Part shown: positions 1-8,209 of the stretch, piece by piece
How positions within the stretch are numbered: position 1 is the first letter of the stretch
How the letters are laid out: each line of letters starts with the position of its first letter
Source of the DNA: Thermocatellispora tengchongensis
Lineage (GTDB): Bacteria; Actinomycetota; Actinomycetes; Streptosporangiales; Streptosporangiaceae
Direction: 5' to 3'
Assembly (NCBI RefSeq): GCF_014202315.1
Contig: NZ_JACHGN010000030.1
Location: 61,513-125,512 of the forward strand
DNA: 64,000 bases
Translations under genes and position numbers: made by a program
Notes under the pieces: model-generated
What the model saw: the letters and a program-made list of their open reading frames with translations, nothing else
Told to the model about the DNA's origin: nothing
The model's database searches: none

Positions 1-1
1 G

Positions 2-796
2 CCGCAGGGAGCGCTCGATCACCGGTACCGGGGTGAGCATCCGGTACGCACGCTGGCGTACCTGTTCACGGACGAGCGCGCCCGGGTCGCGCTCGCCGTG
101 CTGGCGTTCGACGACGGCACCCCGGCCGTGGTGGACTTCGACCTGTCCGTACGCCCCGGCGAGACGGTCGCGCTGGTCGGCGCGTCGGGCGCGGGCAAGT
201 CCACGATCCTGAACCTGGTGATCGGGTTCATCCGGCCCGACGCGGGGCGCATCCTGCTCGACGGGCGCGACATGAAGGAGCTGGACCTGCGCTCCTACCG
301 CCGTTTCGTCTCCGTCGTGCCGCAGGAGTCGATCCTGTTCGAGGGCAGCATCCGCGACAACGTGGCGTACGGGCTGCCGGACGTCTCCGACGACGTCGTA
401 CGCCGTGCGCTGCGCGACGCCAACGCGCTGGAGTTCGTGGACCGGCTGCCCGAGGGCTTGGACACGCTGGTGGGGGAGCGGGGCGCCCGGCTGTCGGGCG
501 GGCAGAAGCAGCGCCTGGCCATCGCCCGCGCGCTGATCCGCGACCCCCGGGTGCTGGTCCTGGACGAGGCCACCTCGGCCCTGGACACCCGCTCCGAGGC
601 GCTGATCCAGCAGGCGCTGACGCGGCTGCGCGCGGGCCGTACGGTGTTCGTCGTCGCGCACCGGCTGTCCACGATCCGCACCGCCGATCGCATCGTGGTG
701 CTGGAACGCGGCAGGATCGTGGAGGTGGGCACGCACGACGAGCTGCTGCGCCGGCGCGGCGCCTACTCCGGCCTTCAGGCCGCGCAACTCGGATAG
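2..796 (+). CDS. ABC exporter ATP-binding protein, 5' partial, membrane domain apparently deleted
   Basis: The frame is open from the window edge to the TAG at 794-796. Visible residues 23-109 bp encode an N-terminal elbow typical of type I ABC exporters (YRGEHPVRTLAYLF), which normally precedes six membrane helices. At about base 109 it runs straight into a nucleotide-binding domain (DDGTPAVVDF): Walker A GASGAGKS at residues 60-67, signature LSGGQ from 164, Walker B VLVLDE at 184-189, H-loop VAHR near 220. About 300 residues of transmembrane domain expected between these parts are missing. The NBD itself looks intact. The cause may be a real in-frame deletion or an assembly collapse. ATPase function as an exporter is doubtful; family assignment is secure. 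Confidence 0.8.
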   Translation, partial: PQGALDHRYRGEHPVRTLAYLFTDERARVALAVLAFDDGTPAVVDFDLSVRPGETVALVGASGAGKSTILNLVIGFIRPDAGRILLDGRDMKELDLRSYRRFVSVVPQESILFEGSIRDNVAYGLPDVSDDVVRRALRDANALEFVDRLPEGLDTLVGERGARLSGGQKQRLAIARALIRDPRVLVLDEATSALDTRSEALIQQALTRLRAGRTVFVVAHRLSTIRTADRIVVLERGRIVEVGTHDELLRRRGAYSGLQAAQLG

Positions 797-837
797 CAGG
801 CCCTGACCTGGAAGGAATACCGCGGTGCCGCGTATAG

Positions 838-863
838 TTAGCAAAGGTAATGACTCATGCTAA
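838..863 (+). promoter_or_regulatory. Candidate MarR operator overlapping the start codon
   Basis: A perfect 6-bp inverted repeat, TTAGCA at 838-843 and TGCTAA at 858-863, is separated by 14 bp and covers the ATG of the MarR gene. A TATAGT -10-like box lies at 833-838. The position suggests autoregulation and control of the downstream MFS gene; no binding data. Confidence 0.4.
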
Positions 864-1318
864 CGAACACCCCAAAGAAGGACCCCGTCGTCAACCTACG
901 CAGCGACGCCGGTCTGGCAGCCGCCCTGCGCGTGTCCATGGCGCGGCTGAACCGGCGATTGCGCCGCCAGTCCACGGTGGGCTCGCTGACCCCCACGCAG
1001 GTCGCGGCCCTCGCGGCCGTCGAGCGCAGCTCCGGGATCACGCCCGGAGAGCTGGCCGAGCTGGAGAAAATGCAGCCGCCCTCGATGACCAGGGTGATCG
1101 CCGCCCTGGAGGAGCGGGGGCTGGTCTCGCGCACCCCGCATCCGACCGACCGGCGGCAGGTCACGGTGACCGTCACCGAGGCGGGCTCGGCCTTGCTGAA
1201 AGAGGAGCGCCGCCGCAAGGAGGCGTGGCTGACCCAGCGCCTGAAGGAGCTGACTCCGGAGGAGCGCTCGGTGCTGCGCGCCGCGGCGCCGATCCTGGAG
1301 AAGCTGAGCCGGATCTAG
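857..1318 (+). CDS. MarR family transcriptional regulator
   Basis: A 153-residue winged-helix repressor of the usual MarR length. The central part (ITPGELAELEKMQPPSMTRV) is the HTH with recognition helix, followed by the wing with the family DRRQVTVTVTEAG motif. MarR dimers usually repress an adjacent efflux or catabolic gene until a small phenolic or other ligand binds. The next gene on the strand is an MFS efflux pump whose reading frame begins inside or just after this gene, so the two are probably co-transcribed. ATG 857 is chosen because an AAGG sequence lies 10 bases upstream and the alternative ATG at 850 is in another frame. Confidence 0.85.
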   Translation: MLTNTPKKDPVVNLRSDAGLAAALRVSMARLNRRLRRQSTVGSLTPTQVAALAAVERSSGITPGELAELEKMQPPSMTRVIAALEERGLVSRTPHPTDRRQVTVTVTEAGSALLKEERRRKEAWLTQRLKELTPEERSVLRAAAPILEKLSRI

Positions 1319-2859
1319 CCGCGGTTCGCGCCGAGGGCGCCTCCGCCGGCGCCGCGGGCGAGGACGACGCCGTCACGGGCTCCCGCGAGGAGTCCGACGA
1401 GCCCGAGGAGCCCGAGGAACCCGGCGCGGCGGCGTCCACGGTCACCGCCGACGCCGTCGCGGACATCCCGCGGAGGTCTCTCCGCACCCGGCTGCGCCGC
1501 CGCCTGCCGCGCCGCCGCCGGGCGGCCGAACGGGCCGCGGCGCAGGAGATCCAGGCCGCCGGATCGGGCGGCGCCCAGGTCGTGCCCGAGGCGAAGGCGG
1601 CGGGCGGCATGTTCCGCTCGCTGCGCAACTACAACTACCGGCTGTTCGCCTCCGGTGGCGTCGTGTCCAACGTCGGCACGTGGATGCAGCGCACCGCCCA
1701 GGACTGGCTGGTGCTCGACCTGACCCACGGCAGCGCCGCCGCGCTCGGCACCACCACGGCGTTGCAGTTCGCGCCGCAGCTCGTGCTCGGGCTGTGGGGC
1801 GGCATGCTCGCCGACCGGTACGCCAAGCGTCCGCTGCTGATCGCGGCCCAGAGCGTCATGGGCCTGCTCGCGCTCACCCTGGGCCTGCTGACCGTCACCG
1901 GCAACGCCCAGGTCTGGCACGTGTACGCGATGGCGCTGCTGCTGGGGATCATCTCCTGCGTGGAGGTGCCCACCCGGCAGTCCTTCGTGGTCGAGATGGT
2001 CGGCCGCGACGACCTCGCCAACGCCATCGCGCTGAACAGCTCCAGCTTCAACCTGGCCCGGGTCGTCGGCCCGGCGCTCGCCGGCGTGCTGATCTACGCG
2101 CTGGGCGGCACGGGACCGATCTTCCTGCTGAACTTCCTGTCCTTCGCGGCGGTGATCAGCAGCCTGCTCCTGATGCGCCGGTCCGAGCTGCGCACGCCCG
2201 AGCCCGTGCCCAGGGCCAAGGGCCAGCTCCGCGAGGGACTGCGCTACGTGCTGGACCGGCGCGAGCTGCTCGGCCCGATCCTGCAGATCGCGTTCATCTC
2301 GATGTTCGTGCAGAGCTTCTCGATGTCGATCGCGCTGATGGCCAGGACCGTCTTCGGCGCGGACGCCTCCTCCTTCGGCGTGGCGTCCAGCGCGTTCGCG
2401 GTCGGAGCGCTCGGCGGCGGGCTGCTGGCCGCCCGGCGTACCCGGCCGAACCGCAGACTGCTGGTCGGTGGCGCGCTGGCGTTCGGCGTGTTCCAGATCC
2501 TGGCCGGGGCGGCGCCGTCGTACCCGGTGTACCTGGCGCTGCTCGTGCCGGCCGGCATCGCGATGATCACCGCGAACACCGCCGCCAACGCCACCCTGCA
2601 GCTCGGCACCACACCCGAGATGCGCGGGCGGGTCATGGGGCTGTTCATCCTGGTGTTCACCGGCGGCGCCCCGATCGGCGCGCCGCTGATCGGATGGCTG
2701 TCCGACCTCGCCGGGCCGCGTACCGGTGTCATGATCGCCGGAGTGATGAGTGTGGCCGGCACCGGACTGGCCATGCTGATGACCAGGGTCATCAGCAACA
2801 GGAGGAAGTCCCATGCGGTTGTTCGCGGCGCTGCTCCCGCCGCCGGCGTCGCTCGATGA
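1225..2859 (+). CDS. MFS transporter (enterobactin-exporter/MFS_3-like) with charged N-terminal extension
   Basis: From ATG 1609 the product (417 aa) is a standard 12-helix exporter starting MFRSLRNYNYRLFASG, with the TWMQRTAQDWLVL motif in helix 1 and the motif-A-like LADRYAKRP loop. The in-frame stretch 1319-1608 upstream also has strongly GC-biased third positions and encodes an acidic run followed by an Arg-rich run, which suggests it is translated. The only in-frame start that includes it is GTG 1225, overlapping marR by 94 bases; GTG 1582 and ATG 1609 are alternatives. The 3' end overlaps thpR by 47 bases. Likely a drug or metabolite efflux pump under MarR control; substrate unknown. 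Family sure, start uncertain. Confidence 0.8.
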   Translation: MADPAPEGADSGGALGAARRGADPGEAEPDLAAVRAEGASAGAAGEDDAVTGSREESDEPEEPEEPGAAASTVTADAVADIPRRSLRTRLRRRLPRRRRAAERAAAQEIQAAGSGGAQVVPEAKAAGGMFRSLRNYNYRLFASGGVVSNVGTWMQRTAQDWLVLDLTHGSAAALGTTTALQFAPQLVLGLWGGMLADRYAKRPLLIAAQSVMGLLALTLGLLTVTGNAQVWHVYAMALLLGIISCVEVPTRQSFVVEMVGRDDLANAIALNSSSFNLARVVGPALAGVLIYALGGTGPIFLLNFLSFAAVISSLLLMRRSELRTPEPVPRAKGQLREGLRYVLDRRELLGPILQIAFISMFVQSFSMSIALMARTVFGADASSFGVASSAFAVGALGGGLLAARRTRPNRRLLVGGALAFGVFQILAGAAPSYPVYLALLVPAGIAMITANTAANATLQLGTTPEMRGRVMGLFILVFTGGAPIGAPLIGWLSDLAGPRTGVMIAGVMSVAGTGLAMLMTRVISNRRKSHAVVRGAAPAAGVAR

Positions 2860-3475
2860 GCTGGCCGGCGCGATCGAGCCCCACCTCGGCGGGTGGCCCG
2901 GCCTGCGCTGGCTGCCGCGCGAGAACTGGCACGTGACCCTGGCCTTCTACGGCGAGGTGCCCGAGCAGGTCCTGCCCGGCCTGCGCGTACGCCTGGCGCG
3001 CGCCGCCTCGCGCTACGAGCCGATGACGTTCGCCTTCGCCGGCACCGGCGCGTTCCCCTCCGCGCGCCGGGGCCGGGTGTTCTGGTGCGGCCTGTCGGGG
3101 CCGCGCGACCCGCTGTCGCGCCTGGCCGACTCCCTGGCCGCCGCCGGACGCCGCGCCGGGGTGCAGATGGGCGAGCCCAAGAGGTTCCGCCCCCACCTCA
3201 CCCTGGCCCGCGCCCGCGCCGACGTGGACGTGCGCGAGCTGGTCGCCGTCCTGGACGCCTTCGCCGGCACGCCCTGGGAGGTCACCGAGATCCACCTGGT
3301 GCGCAGCCACCTCGGCGCCCATGTGCGCTACGAGACCCTGGAGTCCTGGCCGCTGGGCCGCCGCGCCCCCGGGCCGGGCGCACGCCGGGACCGGGGCGGC
3401 GGCCGGAGCAGGGAGCGGGGCAGCGGCGGGAGCGGAGAGCGGGGCAGCGGCGGGAGCACAGCCGAGGGCGGCTAG
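2813..3475 (+). CDS. thpR: RNA 2',3'-cyclic phosphodiesterase (LigT/2H family)
   Basis: A 220-residue 2H phosphoesterase with the two catalytic HxT motifs HVTL (about residue 43) and HLTL (about 127), separated by the expected distance. The family opens 2',3'-cyclic phosphates on RNA to 2'-phosphates and can act on 2'-5' linked RNA; the cellular role in bacteria is unclear. A strong AGGAGG lies 7-8 bases before ATG 2813. The start is inside the end of the MFS gene, implying translational coupling. The C-terminal 40 residues are a Gly/Arg/Ser-rich tail with a repeated GSGGS pattern, outside the conserved domain and probably disordered. Confidence 0.85.
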   Translation: MRLFAALLPPPASLDELAGAIEPHLGGWPGLRWLPRENWHVTLAFYGEVPEQVLPGLRVRLARAASRYEPMTFAFAGTGAFPSARRGRVFWCGLSGPRDPLSRLADSLAAAGRRAGVQMGEPKRFRPHLTLARARADVDVRELVAVLDAFAGTPWEVTEIHLVRSHLGAHVRYETLESWPLGRRAPGPGARRDRGGGRSRERGSGGSGERGSGGSTAEGG

Positions 3476-3484
3476 GCTCACTGC

Positions 3485-3568
3485 GTGGACCGACCCCGAC
3501 GCTGGCTGCTGCCCACGGTGCTCGCCGTGCTCGTCCTGATCGTGGTGCTCGGCGCCCTGCTCACGTAG
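3485..3568 (+). CDS. Putative 27-residue single-span membrane protein
   Basis: GTG 3485 to TAG 3568 encodes 27 residues: a short basic head (DRPRRW) followed by a continuous hydrophobic helix of about 18 residues rich in L, V and I, ending in T. This is the layout of a small membrane protein. It starts 9 bases after the stop of thpR on the same strand and ends 12 bases before the stop of the converging aldo/keto reductase gene. There is no strong ribosome site, so expression would depend on read-through from thpR. No function can be named. Confidence 0.4.
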   Translation: MDRPRRWLLPTVLAVLVLIVVLGALLT

Positions 3569-3580
3569 CGGCCGGGCGCC

Positions 3581-4549
3581 CTACCAGGCGTAGTCCTCCG
3601 GCGCGGTCTTGTGGCCGGGGAAGATCTCGTCCAGACGGGCCAGCGCCTTGTCGTCCAGCTTGATCTCCAGCGTGCGCATCGTGCCGTCGAGCTGCTCGAT
3701 CGTGCGCGGGCCGATGATCGGCGCGGTCACCGCGGGCTGGTGCAGCAGCCAGGCCAGGCCGACGTGTGCCGGGTCCTCGCCCAGCTCGTCGCAGAACGCC
3801 TCGTACGCCTCGATCTTCTCGCGGTGCTTGTCGAGCTGACGCTCCATGTGCTCGGCCGCCGAGCGGCCCTTGTCGATCTTACGCAGGACGCCGCCCAGCA
3901 GTCCGCCCGCCAGCGGGCTCCACGGGATCACGCCGAGCCCGTAGTCCTGGCAGGCCGGCAGCACCTCCAGCTCGACCGTGCGGGTGAGCAGGTTGTAGTG
4001 GCTCTGCTCGGAGACGAAGCCCAGGAAGTTGCGCCGTGCGGCGGCCTCCTGCGCCTTGGCGATGTGCCAGCCCGCGAAGTTGGACGAGCCCACGTAGATG
4101 ATCTTGCCCTGCTGGCGCAGGACCTCCATCGCCTCCCAGAACTCCTCGTAGGGGGTGTCGCGGTCCACGTGGTGCGCCTGGTAGATGTCGATGTAGTCGG
4201 TCTGCATGCGCTTCAGCGAGGCGTCGCAGGCCCGGCGGATGTTCAGTGCCGAGAGCTTCTCGTCGTTCGGCCAGTTGCTCATCTTGCCGTTGAGCTTGGT
4301 GGCGATCACCGTCTTCTCCCGGCGCCCGCCGCCCTTGGCGAACCAGCGCCCGATGATGTTCTCGGTGATCCCCTCGCCGAGCTTCCAGCCGTAGACGTTG
4401 GCCGTGTCGAAGAAGTTGATGCCGAGGTCGAGCGCCCGGTCCATGATCGCGAAGGAGTCCTCCTCCGTCGTCTGGGGACCGAAGTTCATCGTGCCGAGAC
4501 AGAGCCGGCTGACCGAAAGACCGCTGCGTCCTAGGTGCACATATTCCAT
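3581..4549 (-). CDS. Aldo/keto reductase
   Basis: A 322-residue NADPH-dependent oxidoreductase of the AKR superfamily (YccK/YajO-like group). The catalytic tetrad is visible: Asp and Tyr in NFFDTANVYGW, Lys in VIATKLNG and His in YQAHHVD. The C-terminal IGPRTIEQLDG is the usual coenzyme-binding segment. Such enzymes reduce aldehydes and ketones in the cytosol. ATG 4549 is preferred over longer in-frame starts because it gives the family-typical MEYVHLGRSGLSVS N-terminus. The promoter directly upstream looks MerR-controlled and would start transcription at or within a base or two of the ATG, so the mRNA may be leaderless. No MerR gene is adjacent. Confidence 0.9.
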   Translation of the reverse strand: MEYVHLGRSGLSVSRLCLGTMNFGPQTTEEDSFAIMDRALDLGINFFDTANVYGWKLGEGITENIIGRWFAKGGGRREKTVIATKLNGKMSNWPNDEKLSALNIRRACDASLKRMQTDYIDIYQAHHVDRDTPYEEFWEAMEVLRQQGKIIYVGSSNFAGWHIAKAQEAAARRNFLGFVSEQSHYNLLTRTVELEVLPACQDYGLGVIPWSPLAGGLLGGVLRKIDKGRSAAEHMERQLDKHREKIEAYEAFCDELGEDPAHVGLAWLLHQPAVTAPIIGPRTIEQLDGTMRTLEIKLDDKALARLDEIFPGHKTAPEDYAW

Positions 4550-4555
4550 GACCTC

Positions 4556-4586
4556 ACCATAAGAACCTTGAGTGCACTCCAGTCGA
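4556..4586 (-). promoter_or_regulatory. MerR-type promoter of the aldo/keto reductase
   Basis: On the minus strand, a -35-like TCGACT (4586-4581) and a -10-like TATGGT (4561-4556) are separated by exactly 19 bp, the long spacer typical of MerR-family promoters. The palindrome GAGTGCACTC (4570-4579) lies in the spacer. This is the layout read by MerR activators, which untwist the over-long spacer. Confidence 0.5.
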
Positions 4587-4634
4587 GCCCGTCGCGCACG
4601 TCTCGGTGAGCGGGAAACGGGGCATGATGGCGGG

Positions 4635-5780
4635 GTGGGGATCAGACCGGGGGCGATCATCGTAGCGCTGTGCGCGCTGGTCATGCTGCTCGTCACGGCG
4701 CCGGCCGCGACGGCGTCGGGGGCGGCGGCAGTGTCGGGGGCACGGGCGGTGTCAGGGGCGCTGTCCGGGCCGACGTCGGTGCCGGCTTCAGGGCCGGCGT
4801 CGGTGGGGCGTGACGACGGCGAGCGGCTGCTGTTCCGCTTCCAGGACCCGGCGATCACCGAGTCGAGCGGGCTGGCCCTGTCGCCGGCGCACGAGGGCGT
4901 GATCTACACCCACAACGACAGCTCGGCCGGGCCGATCTTCTTCGCGGTCGGGCCGAAGGGCAAGACCCGGGCCACGTTCCGGCTGAGCGGGGCGGCGGCG
5001 CGCGACTGGGAGGGCATGGCCGTCTCCACCGACCCCGCCACCGGGCGCGGCGTGCTCTGGTTCGCCGACATCGGCGACAACTTCGACGGCGGCTGGCCCG
5101 ACGTGTCGGTCTACCGGGTGGACGAGCCCGCCACCCTGCGCGACGCCACCCTGCCCGCCACCCGCTACCGGTTCCGCTACGAGGACGGCGGGCGCAACGC
5201 CGAGGGCGTCATGGTGCACCCGCGCACCGGGCGGCTCTACATCGTCAGCAAGGAGTTCGCCGGCGGGGTGTACGCCGCGCCGCGCAAGCTGCGTACCGAC
5301 CGGGTCAACGTGCTGCGCCGCGTCGGCTCCGCGCCCATCATGGCCACCGACGCCGCGTACGCGCCCGACGGCTCGGGCTTCGTGATCCGCACCTACTTCT
5401 CCGCCACGATCTACAGCGAGCCCGGCAAGAGCGTGGGCAGGGTGACCATGCCCTCGCTGGACCAGGCCGAGTCGATCGCCTACACCCGCGACGGCAAGGC
5501 CCTGCTGACCGGCTCCGAGGGCGCCAAGAGCCCGGTCTACCAGGTGCCGATCCCCACCGGGGTGCTGGCCAAGCTCGCGCCCGCCACCGCGAAGGCCGCC
5601 GCGCCGGCCACCTCCCCGCCCGCCTCCCCGCAGGCCCGTGAGCGGAGCGCGGGCGCCAGTGAGGTCTCGGCCGCCGGGCCCTCCGGCAGCGGCGTGCCGG
5701 TGCGCATGATCTTCCTGTGGCTGGCCGTGGCCGTGTGCGCCACCGTCATCGTGGCGCTGATCGCGCGCACCGCCCGCTGA
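4635..5780 (+). CDS. Secreted/membrane-anchored beta-propeller-like protein of unknown function
   Basis: GTG 4635 gives 381 residues beginning with a clear signal peptide (IIVALCALVMLLVTAPAAT then ASG). Longer in-frame starts would bury this signal, so 4635 is chosen. The mature part (about residues 60-300) has repeated short strands with motifs such as ITESSGLALSP, DWEGMAV, LWFADIGDN and RNAEGVMV, resembling propeller proteins that read out an internal strand pattern. An Ala/Pro-rich linker precedes one C-terminal helix (IFLWLAVAVCATVIVALIA) and a short basic tail, so the protein is probably anchored facing outward. No catalytic residues are recognisable. Confidence 0.75.
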   Translation: MGIRPGAIIVALCALVMLLVTAPAATASGAAAVSGARAVSGALSGPTSVPASGPASVGRDDGERLLFRFQDPAITESSGLALSPAHEGVIYTHNDSSAGPIFFAVGPKGKTRATFRLSGAAARDWEGMAVSTDPATGRGVLWFADIGDNFDGGWPDVSVYRVDEPATLRDATLPATRYRFRYEDGGRNAEGVMVHPRTGRLYIVSKEFAGGVYAAPRKLRTDRVNVLRRVGSAPIMATDAAYAPDGSGFVIRTYFSATIYSEPGKSVGRVTMPSLDQAESIAYTRDGKALLTGSEGAKSPVYQVPIPTGVLAKLAPATAKAAAPATSPPASPQARERSAGASEVSAAGPSGSGVPVRMIFLWLAVAVCATVIVALIARTAR

Positions 5781-5781
5781 T

Positions 5782-5834
5782 CGCGCTGCCGTACTCACCG
5801 CGCTGCCGTACTCACCGCGCCTGAGTACGGCAGC
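5782..5834 (+). terminator. Tandem 17-mer and 13-bp hairpin, likely terminator
   Basis: Just after the stop at 5780 a 17-bp unit (CGCGCTGCCGTACTCAC) occurs twice, at 5782-5798 and 5799-5815. The second copy pairs with an inverted copy: 13-bp perfect arms at 5802-5814 and 5822-5834 around a 7-base loop. There is no T-tract, as is usual for actinomycete terminators. It separates the secreted protein gene from the next gene, 39 bases later. Confidence 0.5.
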
Positions 5835-5872
5835 GGATGAGGGCGCGGCGGCCGATGGGGCATGGTTGCCCC

Positions 5873-8209
5873 ATGATGCGAGCGAGTGGCCGGCCGGCGT
5901 GCCCCGGATGCGGGGCCGAACTGCCGGACGGCGCCACGGGGGAGCCGGCCTGCCCGGCGTGTGGGCTGGCGCTACGGGGGCCGGCGGCACACGAGCTGTG
6001 GCAGGTCGATCAGGCCCTGGCCGGGCTGGAGGCGGAGCGGGAGCGGCTGCGGGCGCGCAGGGCGTACCTGCTGTCGGTGCTGCGCCACCAGCCGCCACCG
6101 CCCGGGGCGCCCGTGCCCCCGCCCGTGCCCGTGGGGGCGGTGCCGCCTGGGGTGCCGCCGCGGCCGGAGGTGTCGGCGCGCGGGGCGCAGAACGTGCTGC
6201 TCGCGATCGGCGGCGTGTTGCTGACCGTGGCCGCGATCGTGTTCACGGCGGTGAGCTGGGGGCGGCTCGGCATCGGCGGGCGGGCGGCGGTGCTGGCCGG
6301 CTTCACGGCGCTGGCCCTGGCGGTGCCGGTCGCGCTGCTCCGCCGCGGCCTGCGCGCCACCGCCGAGACCGTGGCCGGCCTCGCCGCCGTCCTGCTGCTT
6401 CTGGACGCGTACGCGCTGTGGCGGCTCGACGCGGGCGGGGTGCGGGCCGTCGAGACGGCCGACTACGTGGCCCTGACCTGTGCGGTCGTCGGCGCGATCC
6501 TGGGGGCGTACGGCGGCGCGGCGGCCCTGCGGGTCCCGGTGGCCATCGCCGTCGGGCTCGGCCAGTTCGTGCTCCCCCTGGCCTTCGGCGACACCCTGGA
6601 CGCGATGATCGCCATGCTGACCGCCACCGTGGCACTCGATCTCGTCCTGGCACGCTACGTCCGCGTGCCCGCCACGGCCTGCGGGGCGGCGGTCTTCGGC
6701 GTGGCGCTCGCGCTGGGCGTCGCCGGCGCGCTGATCGCGCAGACCTGGCAGGAGGCCCTGCCCCGCTCCGCCCTGCTCACCGCCCTGGCCGCGCTCGGTG
6801 TGCTCGCCGCCGCCCGCCGCGACGCCACGGGCGTGTTCCGCCTGTGGCAGGCCGCGTGCGGCGTCGTCGTCGCGGTGGCGCTGATCACCGCGCTGGTGGC
6901 CCCGTCGCGCCCGATGGGCGACTGGCGCGGCGACTGGCAGCTCGCCCTGGTCGCGCTCGCCGCCCTCCTGGTCGGCGCGGCCATGGCCGCCTGGACGCCG
7001 TGGCGCCCCACGCGGGCGGGCGGCATGTGGACCGCGGGCGCGGTCCTCGGCCTGGTCGCCCTGGTGCCCCTTGCCGGCGTCCTGGAGAGCCTGGCCCGTC
7101 CGTTCGAGCTGTGGGCCGGCACCCTCGGCGCCGGGGCGTGGCCCGACCGGCTCCCCGACCCGCTGTGGCACGGCGCCACCGCCGCCGGCCCGGTCGTCTA
7201 CGGCCTGGCCGCGCTCGCCCTGGCCCTGCTGTCCCGCTCCCTCCAGGACGCCTCCGCCGCGTCGGCGTCGCGGATCGCCGCCGTGGCGGTCGCGGCGGTG
7301 GCCGTGGCCTGCGTGCCGGACGCCTACGGGCTGCCGTACCCGGCGGGGCTCGGGGTGCTGGTCGCGCTGGTGGCGGGGCTGGTCGTGGCCGCCCGGTGGG
7401 TGCGGCCCCCGGCCGGGGCCGCGGCGGTCGCGGCGGTGGCGGCGGCGCTCGCGGGCGCGTACGCCTTCGGGCACGTGGCCGCCACGCTGGCGGTGCTGCC
7501 CGCGCTGGCGCTGCTCGCCGGGCTGGTCGCGTGGCGGTCCCGGGGCCGCCTCCGCGACGGCGCCCTCGGCGCGGGGGTGCTGCTGCTCGGCCAGGAGGGC
7601 ATGGCCGTGGGGCTGGCCCTGGGCTGGTCCCCGCCGGTGGCGGCGAGCGTGGGGTGTTCCGTGGCGGGCGTGCTGCTGGGCGGCCTCGCGGTGCGCTCGC
7701 GGCGCCCGCGCGCCGGATACCTGGCCGCGGCGTTCCTGGTGCTCGCCGCCTGGCTGCGGATCGGGGCGGCGGAGGTGACGGTGGTGGAGGCGTACACCCT
7801 GCCGTGCTCGGTGGCGCTGCTCGGCTTCGGCTGGGCGGCGCGGCGCAGGGTGGAGTCGTCGTGGACGGCCTACGGGGCCGGGCTGTCGGTGACGCTGCTG
7901 CCCAGCCTGGCCGCGGTCTATCTGGGCGAGGGGTGGCTGCGTCCGCTGCTGCTCGGGACCGTCGCGCTGGGGCTGCTGCTGCTCGGCGGGGTACGCCGGG
8001 TGCAGGCGCCGGTCGTGCTCGGCGGCGGCACGCTGCTGGGCGTGGCGGCGCACGAGCTGGCGCCCTGGGTCGCGGAGGTCGTGCTCGCGGTGCCGCGCTG
8101 GGTGCCGATCGCGCTCGGCGGGCTGCTGCTGGTGCTGGCCGGGGCGACGTACGAGGCGCGCAAGCGGGACGTGCGCCGCCTGCGCGACCTGCTCGCCCGG
8201 ATGCGCTGA
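5873..8209 (+). CDS. SCO7613-type polytopic membrane protein with N-terminal zinc ribbon
   Basis: A 778-residue protein. Residues 8-30 hold a CxxC...CxxC pair (CPGC, then CPAC) typical of a zinc ribbon. Residues about 45-75 form a charged helix (ALAGLEAERERLRARRAYL), then a Pro-rich linker, then more than twenty hydrophobic helices to the C-terminus. This arrangement matches the actinobacterial SCO7613 C-terminal domain family, whose function is unknown. ATG 5873 (or 5876) is chosen because it starts just before the zinc ribbon. The last codons form the first unit of a 20-bp tandem array that continues past the stop. Confidence 0.8.
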   Translation: MMRASGRPACPGCGAELPDGATGEPACPACGLALRGPAAHELWQVDQALAGLEAERERLRARRAYLLSVLRHQPPPPGAPVPPPVPVGAVPPGVPPRPEVSARGAQNVLLAIGGVLLTVAAIVFTAVSWGRLGIGGRAAVLAGFTALALAVPVALLRRGLRATAETVAGLAAVLLLLDAYALWRLDAGGVRAVETADYVALTCAVVGAILGAYGGAAALRVPVAIAVGLGQFVLPLAFGDTLDAMIAMLTATVALDLVLARYVRVPATACGAAVFGVALALGVAGALIAQTWQEALPRSALLTALAALGVLAAARRDATGVFRLWQAACGVVVAVALITALVAPSRPMGDWRGDWQLALVALAALLVGAAMAAWTPWRPTRAGGMWTAGAVLGLVALVPLAGVLESLARPFELWAGTLGAGAWPDRLPDPLWHGATAAGPVVYGLAALALALLSRSLQDASAASASRIAAVAVAAVAVACVPDAYGLPYPAGLGVLVALVAGLVVAARWVRPPAGAAAVAAVAAALAGAYAFGHVAATLAVLPALALLAGLVAWRSRGRLRDGALGAGVLLLGQEGMAVGLALGWSPPVAASVGCSVAGVLLGGLAVRSRRPRAGYLAAAFLVLAAWLRIGAAEVTVVEAYTLPCSVALLGFGWAARRRVESSWTAYGAGLSVTLLPSLAAVYLGEGWLRPLLLGTVALGLLLLGGVRRVQAPVVLGGGTLLGVAAHELAPWVAEVVLAVPRWVPIALGGLLLVLAGATYEARKRDVRRLRDLLARMR

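Noticed and set aside
1315..2814. Long antisense frame (about 499 codons) over the MFS gene
   Set aside because: Composition is Gly/Arg/His/Gln-rich with no domain, and it mirrors the third-position GC bias of the real gene on the other strand.
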